Source: Oscillospiraceae bacterium (GTDB lineage: Bacteria; Bacillota; Clostridia; Oscillospirales; Ruminococcaceae). Taken from it: a stretch of 7,998 nt of DNA. Where the stretch lies: assembly GCA_009784765.1 (NCBI GenBank), contig WQXP01000046.1, positions 1-7,998 on the forward strand, in the 5' to 3' direction. A model generated the notes under the pieces. It was not told where the DNA came from. It saw nothing but the letters and a program-made list of their open reading frames with translations, and did not search any database. Shown here piece by piece: positions 1-5,868 of this stretch; positions within the stretch are counted from its first letter, which is position 1, and every line of letters begins with the position of its first letter. The position numbers and the translations under genes are program-made.

Positions 1-115
1 CCTTCTCGATTTGCGCCATGAGTTCGCCTTGCAAAGATGTCGCAGTAGATGAATCTAACCGCCCCGCAAGTTCAAGGCTGATTGAGTTTTCGTTATTGGT
101 AACTTTGATTTCCAT
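1..115 (-). CDS. STAS-domain protein (anti-sigma factor antagonist type), 5' part only
   Basis: Only the first 38 codons are in the window; the gene continues past position 1. The translated start reads MEIKVTNNENSISLELAGRL and goes on DSSTATSLQGELMAQIEK. A short beta-strand pair, then G-R-L-D-S-S-T-A, then the start of an amphipathic helix is the usual opening of a STAS domain such as SpoIIAA or RsbV. In that family the protein binds an anti-sigma kinase and is switched by phosphorylation of a serine around residue 55-60, which lies outside the window. The start is set by a GGGGGAG ribosome binding site at 123-129, seven bases before the ATG at 115-113. It lies 95 bases downstream of, and on the same strand as, the LAL regulator gene. 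The partner and the sigma factor cannot be named from this fragment, and it may be a general STAS protein, not SpoIIAA. Confidence 0.75.
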   Translation of the reverse strand, partial: MEIKVTNNENSISLELAGRLDSSTATSLQGELMAQIEK

Positions 116-135
116 GGTTGTTCTCCCCCATATTT

Positions 136-159
136 ATTATACTTAACACTATAATACCA
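136..159 (-). promoter_or_regulatory. Possible promoter(s) for the STAS gene
   Basis: On the minus strand there are two candidate -10 elements ahead of the STAS gene. One is an extended -10, TGG followed by TATTAT, at 159-151. The other is a perfect TATAAT at 141-136. Neither has a convincing TTGACA-like -35 at 17 bases. If one is used, the STAS gene has its own promoter and is not only read through from the regulator gene. A+T-rich intergenic DNA gives such hexamers by chance, so this is tentative. Confidence 0.35.
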
Positions 160-174
160 CAATTACCTCCTCGG

Positions 175-195
175 AAAAAGCACCCTTGGTGGGTA
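175..195 (-). terminator. Weak possible terminator after the LAL regulator
   Basis: Downstream of the regulator stop, the minus strand has ACCC, a five-base loop and GGGT, then GC and five T residues (179-175). The stem is only four pairs, so it would be a poor or leaky intrinsic terminator. Read-through into the STAS gene is possible. Confidence 0.25.
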
Positions 196-210
196 TGTTG
201 TGAATTTATG

Positions 211-2829
211 TCAAGAAGTGCTTTCAAAAATATCAAGCTTCTTGATTTTCATAATCGCGTCAATGTTATTCGAAACATCGAGCTTTTTGTAAATCAGCTC
301 CACGTGTGATTTAACTGTATTTGGCTTCAGTTCCATCGCCTCTGCGATTTTGTTTCTGCTGTACCCTTCGCACAGAAGTTTCATAACACTCTTTTGCTTG
401 TCGGTGAAAGCCAGCTTTTCGTCAGATATGTTTGCGAAAAGCCCTTTATGCCGCTTAGCACCTTCCACGGCGCAGATGTACAGCGTTTTAACGAAGCCAC
501 TGTCAAGCCCGCCGTCGTAATTCGCTTGAACGGAGCGTTTATGAAGCCTGTGCAGAATGTTTTCCAACCCTGCCCCCTCGTTTTCAAAAATTTGCGTGTA
601 TTTATATTCGTGAGCAATGGCGACGGCACGTTCCGTCAAATCGAGTGCCTCTTGGCTCTTACCTTTTTTATGGGCAATAATCGCGAGCAGCGTACAAGCC
701 TCTATTGTATCAAGAGGGCGCCGATAGCGTTCGCTGAGCGTCAGAAGCTTTTTCAAAATCACACTTGCCCGGGCAGAATCGCCGACGACTATATGTGAAC
801 GCGCTGTAGTGAAAAGGCGATAGATTTTGTAAAAGCAAATGTCATCGTTCAAAGTGACGCTGTTGGTTTTGAGCCACTCTTCCGCTGCTTCCGTGTCGCC
901 GTCGTTCAGCCGCATACGGCAAGTGTATGCCTCTAAATTCGCTGTGAGATAAAACGCCTTGTCTTTTTCAATCATGAGCTTTATGTCTGCGATTGTTTCC
1001 CTTGCTTTTTCCGGCTGCGAACTCGCCGCAAAAATCTCACACAGAATCATCATGGCACAGAACTTGATTTCCGGTGAACAGCCTTCCGATATTTCGGCGC
1101 AAGCCGCCAATGCGCCTTCGAGTGCATGAGATAAATCCCCCTGCTCATAGGCGAATCCCCCGCGAAAACATTCGAGAATTACAGGCAAGTCTTTCCCCAA
1201 AACGCTGTCAAAAGCTTTGCTCACGAATGTTATGTTCTTATCAATTTCGAAAATCAGTTCTGAAAAATCCCTGCTTCCTCTGTGGAAGTATGGCAAATTC
1301 TGCGATATGCTCGGTGTCGCCGCTTTGAAATTGCCCTTGAAGGGAATCAACCGCAGTTTCCCGATTATATCAAGGAAACTCACACGATAATCCATACAGC
1401 GAAGAAGCACTGCTGTTACCGCCGAACGCGGGTTCTGCAAAATAATCTTGGGGGCGAGTTTATTATATCGGTCTAAAGCTGCCTCAAGTTCATCAGGGCG
1501 TCCGTCCACAAACGCCGCCCATGCCTGTACCTCAAGCAAGAAAGGGAACTTTTTGACAACATTCTCATCAACGAAAGTACGCACTACATTCAGCGTGTCC
1601 TCAACTGCCGCATAGGGCGAATTGTAGTTGTACATACAATAGAAAGACTTCGCGACACCGTCGTCGTTACCCGCCCTCGCGTAGTATTCGACAGAACGGT
1701 AGTACTCGCGGTTTTCGTAAAAAAAGTCTCCTGCTTTGCTCTGTTGAACGCTTATCGATTTCTCGCCGTTTTTCTCTGAGCATTCACAAAGGCGCGACAA
1801 CAGAAATTCACGGAACAAATCACGAAAACGATAAGAATTGCTCCCTATTTTGCGCAAAAAAGCATTCTCATGATACAGCCCCTCAAGCACCGCCGCCGCA
1901 GACATTCCTTTGAGCGAACGTGTATTCGCGCTCAAAAACTCGCACACTTGCGGCGTAAGCTCTTCCACAACAGAAACCAGCATCATAAAAGTACGCAGAG
2001 GCTCGTCCCAGCGTTCCCACACGTGTGTTTTGAGGAAACTCTCTAAGTAGCGTCCCGATAAATCGACATTACAACCATCGTCGCCGTCTTTTTCATAGCC
2101 TTTTTCGTCCGATAAAAGCAACGCCCGAACGCCAATCGCCCAACCGCCCGTCATGTGCAGGATTTTTTCAGACTGTGCCGCAGTAATCGTTTTCGCTGCA
2201 CCGGGTTTCCCGAGCCCGCTCTTTGACGTTTCTTCGGCGAAAATCCCGCGTATCTCCGCTGCGGTGAGTTGCAGTTCTTTCGAATCCACAATCACTGTCT
2301 CGCCTTTGAGCAGCATTTCGGCAAAACAGTCCGGCGGGCTGTTGCGCGAAAGCACAAGAACGCTCGAACGTGCAGACAGTTCGCGAATGAGTTTCATCAG
2401 CAATTCCAAAACACTGCCGCCCGTAATAATATGCAAATCATCAAAAACGAATATATGCTCCTGCTCTTCGAAATCGGGTGCGTTCCGGAAAGCATCAAGC
2501 GCACCCCAAGCAAACTCCGGCGATGCCGCAGCAAATCCGGGGTGAGCCACGAACTCACGCAGTGCCTTGTTATCGGGTGAAAGACAACTCAACGTCAGGA
2601 CAAAGCGTTTGCAAAATTCTGAGAGATTGTTGTCATAGTCATTAAGCCCGAGCCATACACGTTTAGCTTGGACGCCGCGTTCCCTGTGTTCAAGCCATGA
2701 CAGTGCGGCGGTCGTTTTTCCGTACCCGGCGGGTGCGTGCATATAAATCACGGGGTTGCGAGTGCTTGAATGAGCTGTTGCGGCAACACTCAATTTGTCT
2801 AAGCGGTTCATGAGTGCGGTTCTTATCAT
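211..2829 (-). CDS. LuxR/MalT-type (LAL) ATP-binding transcriptional regulator
   Basis: An 872-residue cytoplasmic DNA-binding regulator with the layout of large ATP-binding LuxR (LAL) proteins. Near the N-terminus is a Walker A motif APAGYGKTT (about residues 32-40). Walker B is IFVFDDLH (about 126-133), followed by SRNSPP (161-166), a sensor-like stretch common in this family, and a winged-helix-like part with MTGGWAIGVRALLLS (about 226-240). A long alpha-helical, TPR-like middle follows. A LuxR helix-turn-helix from about residue 808 carries LTDKQ-like, KIAEAMELKPNTVKSH and IYKKLDVS signatures. I start at the ATG at 2829, which has GCAGG shortly upstream. An in-frame TTG at 2901 overlaps the -10 hexamer of the promoter and cannot be the start. 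Family members sense small inducers (maltotriose for MalT) or protein partners; this one's signal is unknown. Candidate targets are its own gene, the STAS gene and the divergent cotJ operon, all by inference from position. Confidence 0.9.
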   Translation of the reverse strand: MIRTALMNRLDKLSVAATAHSSTRNPVIYMHAPAGYGKTTAALSWLEHRERGVQAKRVWLGLNDYDNNLSEFCKRFVLTLSCLSPDNKALREFVAHPGFAAASPEFAWGALDAFRNAPDFEEQEHIFVFDDLHIITGGSVLELLMKLIRELSARSSVLVLSRNSPPDCFAEMLLKGETVIVDSKELQLTAAEIRGIFAEETSKSGLGKPGAAKTITAAQSEKILHMTGGWAIGVRALLLSDEKGYEKDGDDGCNVDLSGRYLESFLKTHVWERWDEPLRTFMMLVSVVEELTPQVCEFLSANTRSLKGMSAAAVLEGLYHENAFLRKIGSNSYRFRDLFREFLLSRLCECSEKNGEKSISVQQSKAGDFFYENREYYRSVEYYARAGNDDGVAKSFYCMYNYNSPYAAVEDTLNVVRTFVDENVVKKFPFLLEVQAWAAFVDGRPDELEAALDRYNKLAPKIILQNPRSAVTAVLLRCMDYRVSFLDIIGKLRLIPFKGNFKAATPSISQNLPYFHRGSRDFSELIFEIDKNITFVSKAFDSVLGKDLPVILECFRGGFAYEQGDLSHALEGALAACAEISEGCSPEIKFCAMMILCEIFAASSQPEKARETIADIKLMIEKDKAFYLTANLEAYTCRMRLNDGDTEAAEEWLKTNSVTLNDDICFYKIYRLFTTARSHIVVGDSARASVILKKLLTLSERYRRPLDTIEACTLLAIIAHKKGKSQEALDLTERAVAIAHEYKYTQIFENEGAGLENILHRLHKRSVQANYDGGLDSGFVKTLYICAVEGAKRHKGLFANISDEKLAFTDKQKSVMKLLCEGYSRNKIAEAMELKPNTVKSHVELIYKKLDVSNNIDAIMKIKKLDIFESTS

Positions 2830-2853
2830 ACATACCTGCTTTGTAATTGATTT

Positions 2854-2917
2854 TGTCAAAGTTTGCCCTTCGGACTTATGTCTTTCACCAGTATAACACA
2901 ATCGGCAAAGTTTGTCA
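2854..2917. repeat. Pair of CAAAGTTTG inverted motifs around the regulator promoter
   Basis: The plus-strand 14-mers TGTCAAAGTTTGCC (2854-2867) and GGCAAAGTTTGTCA (2904-2917) are inverted copies of each other at 12 of 14 positions. Each holds CAAAGTTTG, itself a near-palindrome. Their starts are 50 bases apart. The upstream arm covers most of the -35 element and the other lies in the untranslated leader. This is the arrangement of a two-site operator, but no binding protein is shown; the regulator itself is the obvious candidate. Confidence 0.45.
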
Positions 2918-2918
2918 A
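2890..2918 (-). promoter_or_regulatory. Housekeeping sigma promoter of the LAL regulator gene
   Basis: On the minus strand TTGACA (2918-2913) and TATACT (2895-2890) are separated by exactly 17 bases, with TGT just before the -10 making it an extended -10. This is a near-consensus sigma-A promoter. Transcription should start near 2883, giving a leader of roughly 54 bases before the ATG at 2829. Confidence 0.8.
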
Positions 2919-2924
2919 GGGCTT

Positions 2925-2957
2925 TTGAACGATTTTCTTACATCCGACATAATATGT
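2925..2957 (+). promoter_or_regulatory. cotJ operon promoter, sigma-E-like or sigma-A-like
   Basis: Two readings overlap. As a sigma-A promoter it is TTGAAC (2925-2930), 17 bases, CATAAT (2948-2953). As a sporulation sigma-E promoter it is GAACGAT (2927-2933), 14 bases, CATAATAT (2948-2955), which keeps the CATA core and final T of the sigma-E -10. The cotJ operon of Bacillus subtilis is known to be sigma-E dependent, so the second reading is biologically favoured. ACATA-A-TATGT (2947-2957) is a perfect inverted repeat over the -10. The ribosome binding site AAAGGAG follows at 2973-2979, ten bases before cotJA. Confidence 0.55.
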
Positions 2958-2989
2958 GGTAATCAATTTCAGAAAGGAGTACTACTGCT

Positions 2990-3175
2990 ATGACTGACAA
3001 CGCGTCAAAACCGACACGCCCTCTCGCCATGGCAAGCGTTCGCCGCCAGAAGTGGCGCAACATCTATCGCCATGAACTCGCATTCCCCAAAGGCACTATC
3101 TTCGCAGACTTAGACAAACCTTGGAACCCCTCCGAGGCTCGTATTCTGCGGCAATCAGGAGGTAACGCAAAATGA
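2990..3175 (+). CDS. cotJA: Spore coat associated protein CotJA
   Basis: A 61-residue protein of the CotJA family, a small inner-coat protein encoded with CotJB and CotJC in endospore formers. The recognisable core is AMASVRRQKWRNIYRHELAF followed by KGTIFADLDKPW. It matches the family pattern of AMAYV, then Q-x-W, an 'x-Y-x-P-E-x-A' stretch and 'GTIFPxLDxPF'. It is shorter than the B. subtilis protein (about 80 residues), and the usual proline and tryptophan of 'YVPWQ' are replaced by arginines; Clostridia vary here. Translation starts at the ATG with AAAGGAG ten bases upstream. The gene ends in a 4-base ATGA overlap with cotJB, implying coupled translation. There is no signal peptide or membrane segment. 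It would be made in the mother cell and deposited in the coat. Family assignment is by motif recognition, not by a search. Confidence 0.85.
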   Translation: MTDNASKPTRPLAMASVRRQKWRNIYRHELAFPKGTIFADLDKPWNPSEARILRQSGGNAK

Positions 3176-3435
3176 ACGAACGCGCAAAACTACTTAAAGA
3201 CGTACAATGCCTTGACTTCGCCGCACATGACGCGGCCCTCTTCTTAGACATCAACCCCACCGACCCCAAAGCCCTCGCTTACCGCAACGACATTGCGAAA
3301 CAAGCCGCCTCCGCACGCCTCTTCTACGAAACGCGGTTCGCCCCTCTCACTCACAACGCTTGCAACCACGCCGAAAACTGGCGTTGGGTAGACGAACCGT
3401 GGCCCTGGGAGTATCAAGGAAAGGAGGGTAAGTAG
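3172..3435 (+). CDS. cotJB: Spore coat protein CotJB
   Basis: An 87-residue protein of the CotJB family. The N-terminal part follows the family pattern 'LLKxVQxLDFAxxDxxLFLDxxPTDxxAL' (residues 7-35), leading to a helical middle. A C-terminal WRWVDEPWPWEY (about 70-81) corresponds to the hallmark 'W-x-WVDGPWPWE' of CotJB. The length is typical. A strong AGGAGGT at 3157-3163 lies eight bases before the ATG, inside the end of cotJA, and the start overlaps the cotJA stop. cotJC' begins four bases after its stop. The molecular role of CotJB is poorly defined in any organism; it accompanies the CotJA-CotJC pair in building the inner coat. Nothing looks damaged in this gene. Confidence 0.9.
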   Translation: MNERAKLLKDVQCLDFAAHDAALFLDINPTDPKALAYRNDIAKQAASARLFYETRFAPLTHNACNHAENWRWVDEPWPWEYQGKEGK

Positions 3436-3439
3436 CATT

Positions 3440-3676
3440 ATGTGGATTTATGAGAAGAAGCTCCAGTTCCCTGTCAACATCAAAACTCCGAACCCTGCAT
3501 TCGCCCGCATTGTCATGACTCAGCTCGGCGGCCCTGACGGCGAACTCGGAGCGGCGAACCGCTATCTAAGCCAGCGATATGTAATGCCCGACAGCAGAGT
3601 CAAGGGGATTTTAACCGACATAGGCACGGAAGAATTAGCCCCAACACGTTATAAGCCGTGCAACCGCCGTAGATAG
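3440..3676 (+). pseudogene. cotJC: Truncated CotJC (manganese-catalase-like spore coat protein)
   Basis: The first 67 residues match CotJC closely: MWIYEKKLQFPVNIK at the start, then GGPDGELGA (31-39), RYLSQRY (41-47) and VKGILTDIGTEELA (54-67). Intact CotJC is roughly 190 residues or more and belongs to the dimanganese catalase family. Here the family sequence stops exactly where 'AHLE' should continue: P68 replaces the histidine ligand. Eleven unrelated residues (PTRYKPCNRRR) precede a TAG. The first two metal-ligand glutamates (E35 and E65) remain, but the histidine and the whole C-terminal half, with the other ligands, are absent. No continuation is visible in the other frames before the terminator, so this looks like a 3' deletion and not a simple frameshift. 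A catalase activity is therefore not expected. Ribosome binding site AAGGAGGG at 3421-3428. An assembly error is an alternative explanation. Confidence 0.85.
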
Positions 3677-3680
3677 AACA

Positions 3681-3717
3681 ACGCCTGTGAAAATTCACAG
3701 GCGTGTTGGTTTGTTTA
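3681..3717. terminator. Intrinsic terminator between cotJ and arg operons
   Basis: ACGCCTGTGA (3681-3690), loop AAAT, TCACAGGCGT (3695-3704) form a perfect ten-pair hairpin. On the plus strand it is followed by a T-rich GTTGGTTTGTTT, so it should end cotJ transcription; it starts five bases after the cotJC' stop. The arg operon converges on it from the right and ends at 3764. On the minus strand the bases after the stem are only mildly T-rich (TTGTTCT), so it could serve both operons but more weakly for arg. Confidence 0.85.
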
Positions 3718-3763
3718 ATTCATGACTCATAAAGCTTTTGTCTTGTCCGCAGCTCAGCCGAAA

Positions 3764-4669
3764 TTACTGTCCCATGAGCTTCACCATAACCGCCTTCTGT
3801 GCATGGAGGCGGTTTTCGGCTTCGTCGAAAATCACGTCAGCGAACTGCTCGAGAACAGCGGAGGTTATTTCCTCCTCACGCTTTGCGGGGAGACAGTGCA
3901 GAACAATCGCGTCGCTTTTCGCGAGTTTGAGAAGTTCGTGATTGACTTGGTAACCTTTGAACGCGACTCTCCTTTGCTCGATTTCACTCTCCATTCCCAT
4001 AGACGACCATACATCGGTGATGATTACGTCCGCGTCCTCGGCGGCTTTTGCGGGCTGTGACAACAACTCGAAGTTAGGGTACTCTTTCGCGAAGGCAAGC
4101 ACGCCTTCATCGGGGTGGTAGCCGTTCGGGCAAGCTAAGGACACACTCATACCGACTTTCAGGCAACCGACAGTCAGTGAGTTCGCCATGTTATTTCCGT
4201 CGCCGATGTAGCACATTTTCAACCCTTCGAGTTTGTTTTTGCGTTCCCGAATTGTCATCAAATCCGCGAGTACTTGGCAGGGGTGAGCTAAGTCTGTAAG
4301 CCCGTTGATTACAGGGACTCCGGCAAAACTTGCTAACTTTTCGACGTTTTCATGAGCATAAGTCCGTATCATAATCCCGTCGATATAGCGTGAAAGAGTC
4401 CGCGCAGTGTCTTGAATCGGCTCTCCGCGACCCATTTGCAGTTCTTGGCTTGAGAGAAAAAGCCCCTGTCCGCCGAGTTGGTAAATCCCCGCCTCGAAAG
4501 ACACACGAGTCCGTGTGGACGCTTTCTCGAAAATCATTCCCAGTGTTTTTCCCTTGAGCAAAGGGTGGGGGATTGCGTGTTTCTTCTCATACTTGAGTTG
4601 GTCGGCTAAATTCAAGATGTCGATGATTTCATCGGTGCTTAAATCGAGCAGTTTCAATAAATTTGTCAT
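3764..4669 (-). CDS. argF: Ornithine carbamoyltransferase
   Basis: A 301-residue cytoplasmic enzyme that transfers the carbamoyl group of carbamoyl phosphate to ornithine, giving citrulline. The carbamoyl-phosphate motif STRTR is at residues 51-55 and HPCQ at 129-132. The SMG loop that recognises ornithine is at about 223-225 (WSSMGME). HCLPAKR, with the active-site cysteine, is at 258-264. The SMG and HCLP motifs separate it from aspartate and acetylornithine carbamoyltransferases. The length is normal for the family (about 300-335). The ATG overlaps the argD stop by four bases (ATGA), and AAAGGAG lies within the last argD codons, so the two are translationally coupled. It is the last gene of the arg cluster. 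The anabolic role is inferred from the neighbouring biosynthetic genes and from the absence of arcA or arcC nearby. Confidence 0.96.
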   Translation of the reverse strand: MTNLLKLLDLSTDEIIDILNLADQLKYEKKHAIPHPLLKGKTLGMIFEKASTRTRVSFEAGIYQLGGQGLFLSSQELQMGRGEPIQDTARTLSRYIDGIMIRTYAHENVEKLASFAGVPVINGLTDLAHPCQVLADLMTIRERKNKLEGLKMCYIGDGNNMANSLTVGCLKVGMSVSLACPNGYHPDEGVLAFAKEYPNFELLSQPAKAAEDADVIITDVWSSMGMESEIEQRRVAFKGYQVNHELLKLAKSDAIVLHCLPAKREEEITSAVLEQFADVIFDEAENRLHAQKAVMVKLMGQ

Positions 4670-5850
4670 AGCAGTATCTCCTTTAATACAGATAACCCCT
4701 CATCGAGTTCATCATAAGTGATTGTAAGCGGCGGTAACAGCCGCAGTTTGTCTTTCGCGGTGAGGACTAACAGCCCCTTCTCCAAACACGCTTTCGCGAC
4801 TTCAATTGCAGTTCTTCCAACTCCGGTTGCCAAGGCAACCTCCGCGGGGCAAGCAGAGCTTGCCTCCTTGGCACTCTTTAGCGTCAACCCCAACATAAGC
4901 CCGCGACCGCTGATTGCTTCCACTTGTGGTAGTTTCGCCAGAAACTCACGGATATAATCGCCTTTTGCGACAACTTCCGCTAAGAATGCCGCGTCGGACA
5001 CTCGCGCGACTACTACGCTTCCCCCCGCCATAACAACGGGATTTCCGCCATAGGTACTCCCGTGCATTCCCGCCGTGAGGACTCCTGCACATTTCTCATT
5101 CGCAAGGCAAGCCCCCCCGGGAAGCCCGCCGAATAAGCCTTTCGCCATAGTCGTGATGTCTGCGGCTTTCCCGAAATGCGTTCCCGCTAAGAAAGCACCT
5201 GTCCGCCCCGCGCCTGTCTGAACTTCGTCTGCAATCACGAGTATGTCATTCTCGGCACATAGTGCGAAAACCTCATCAACAAAGCTCTGTTCGAGAGAAA
5301 TTACCCCCCCCTCACCCTGCACATATTCGAGCATGACGGCGCAAACATCGTCCGCGAAACTGCCGATTGGCGCATTCGGCTCAATATGCGCGAACCCGGG
5401 CATATACGGCGCGAAGCAGTCGGGGTGCATGATGTCCTGCCCTGTTGCCGAAAGCGTAGTCATTGTCCGCCCGTGGAAAGACCCGTTCAGAGTAACGATT
5501 TTGTTCCGCCCCGCTCCATACTTATCGAAGCTGTACTTGCGCGCTAATTTAATCGCGCACTCGTTCGCTTCTGCGCCGGAATTGCACAAGAAAGCATTCG
5601 TGTAACCTGTAACCGCGCAGAGTTTCTCGGCGAAGTCCGCGGCGGGCTTCGTGTAGTAGAGGTTCGAGGTGTGCTGGAGTGTCCGCGCTTGTTCGCAGAC
5701 GGCATTCGCCCACTGTTCATCGCAGAAACCAAGTGAGTTTGTGCCGATTCCCGAACCAAAGTCGATTAACCCTTTTGAATTTTCGATTTCAAGGGAAAAC
5801 CGCCCGTAAGACTGCATTATATGCTTGTTTGTTTTTTCTGTGATTGTCAT
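4666..5850 (-). CDS. argD: Acetylornithine aminotransferase, with an in-frame palindromic insertion
   Basis: A 394-residue PLP-dependent class-III aminotransferase that converts N-acetylglutamate semialdehyde plus glutamate to N-acetylornithine plus 2-oxoglutarate. Visible motifs are NSGAEANE (90-97), SFHGRT (124-129), the cofactor aspartate in ADEVQTG (207-213), TMAKG with the Schiff-base lysine K237, STYGGNP (265-271), and LRLLPPLTIT near the end. Two oddities stand out. First, the strand region before DFGSGIG looks about ten residues shorter than in relatives, which usually carry 'LFDxDGKxY' there. Second, about 20 extra residues, roughly 326-347, lie between GLMLGLTLK and IEVAKACLEKGLL, where the family usually has only a few. 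That segment is encoded by a cluster of palindromes (separate entry). Start is the ATG with AAGGAG five bases upstream, 18 bases after argB. All catalytic residues are intact, so it is probably active. Confidence 0.94.
   Translation of the reverse strand: MTITEKTNKHIMQSYGRFSLEIENSKGLIDFGSGIGTNSLGFCDEQWANAVCEQARTLQHTSNLYYTKPAADFAEKLCAVTGYTNAFLCNSGAEANECAIKLARKYSFDKYGAGRNKIVTLNGSFHGRTMTTLSATGQDIMHPDCFAPYMPGFAHIEPNAPIGSFADDVCAVMLEYVQGEGGVISLEQSFVDEVFALCAENDILVIADEVQTGAGRTGAFLAGTHFGKAADITTMAKGLFGGLPGGACLANEKCAGVLTAGMHGSTYGGNPVVMAGGSVVVARVSDAAFLAEVVAKGDYIREFLAKLPQVEAISGRGLMLGLTLKSAKEASSACPAEVALATGVGRTAIEVAKACLEKGLLVLTAKDKLRLLPPLTITYDELDEGLSVLKEILL
4810..4873 (-). repeat. Cluster of palindromes inserted in frame in argD
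   Basis: Plus-strand structure: AGTT-CTTCC-AACT (4810-4822), GGTTGCC-AA-GGCAACC (4825-4840, seven perfect pairs) and GGCAAGC-AGA-GCTTGCC (4848-4864, seven perfect pairs). An outer arm TGCCAAGG (4828-4835) pairs with CCTTGGCA (4866-4873). The outer arm competes with the first seven-pair hairpin, so the RNA could fold in two ways. It encodes roughly residues 326-347 of ArgD, a low-complexity alanine-rich stretch absent in family members as I recall them. The reading frame stays open. It resembles in style the palindromic elements known inside Rickettsia genes, without sequence relation claimed. Exact ends and target duplication cannot be fixed from one copy. Confidence 0.65.
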
Positions 5851-5868
5851 AAGAACTCCTTACTTTAT

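Noticed and set aside
158..170. GGAGGT followed by a GTG on the minus strand, like the start of a tiny leader peptide
   Set aside because: The frame is GTG GTA TTA TAG, only three codons, and it overlaps a candidate -10 element; nothing supports translation.
394..798. A 134-codon open frame on the plus strand opposite the regulator
   Set aside because: It lies wholly antisense to the conserved HTH and helical part of the LAL gene and has no recognisable domain.
2830..2901. Extension of the LAL regulator to an in-frame TTG at 2901, adding 24 residues
   Set aside because: The TTG lies upstream of the predicted transcription start and its codons overlap the TATACT -10. The added residues (MCYTGERHKSEG...) do not resemble the family, and a better-placed ATG with GCAGG upstream is at 2829.
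4078..4106. Small hairpin AAGGC...GCCTT inside argF
   Set aside because: Five-pair stem within normal family sequence with no added residues; likely chance and codon use.
2973..4690. Nearly the same start-site sequence before cotJA and argF (AAAGGAG, then TACTGCTATGAC)
   Set aside because: A shared 12-base stretch is expected about once or twice by chance in a window this size, and the rest is an ordinary ribosome binding site.
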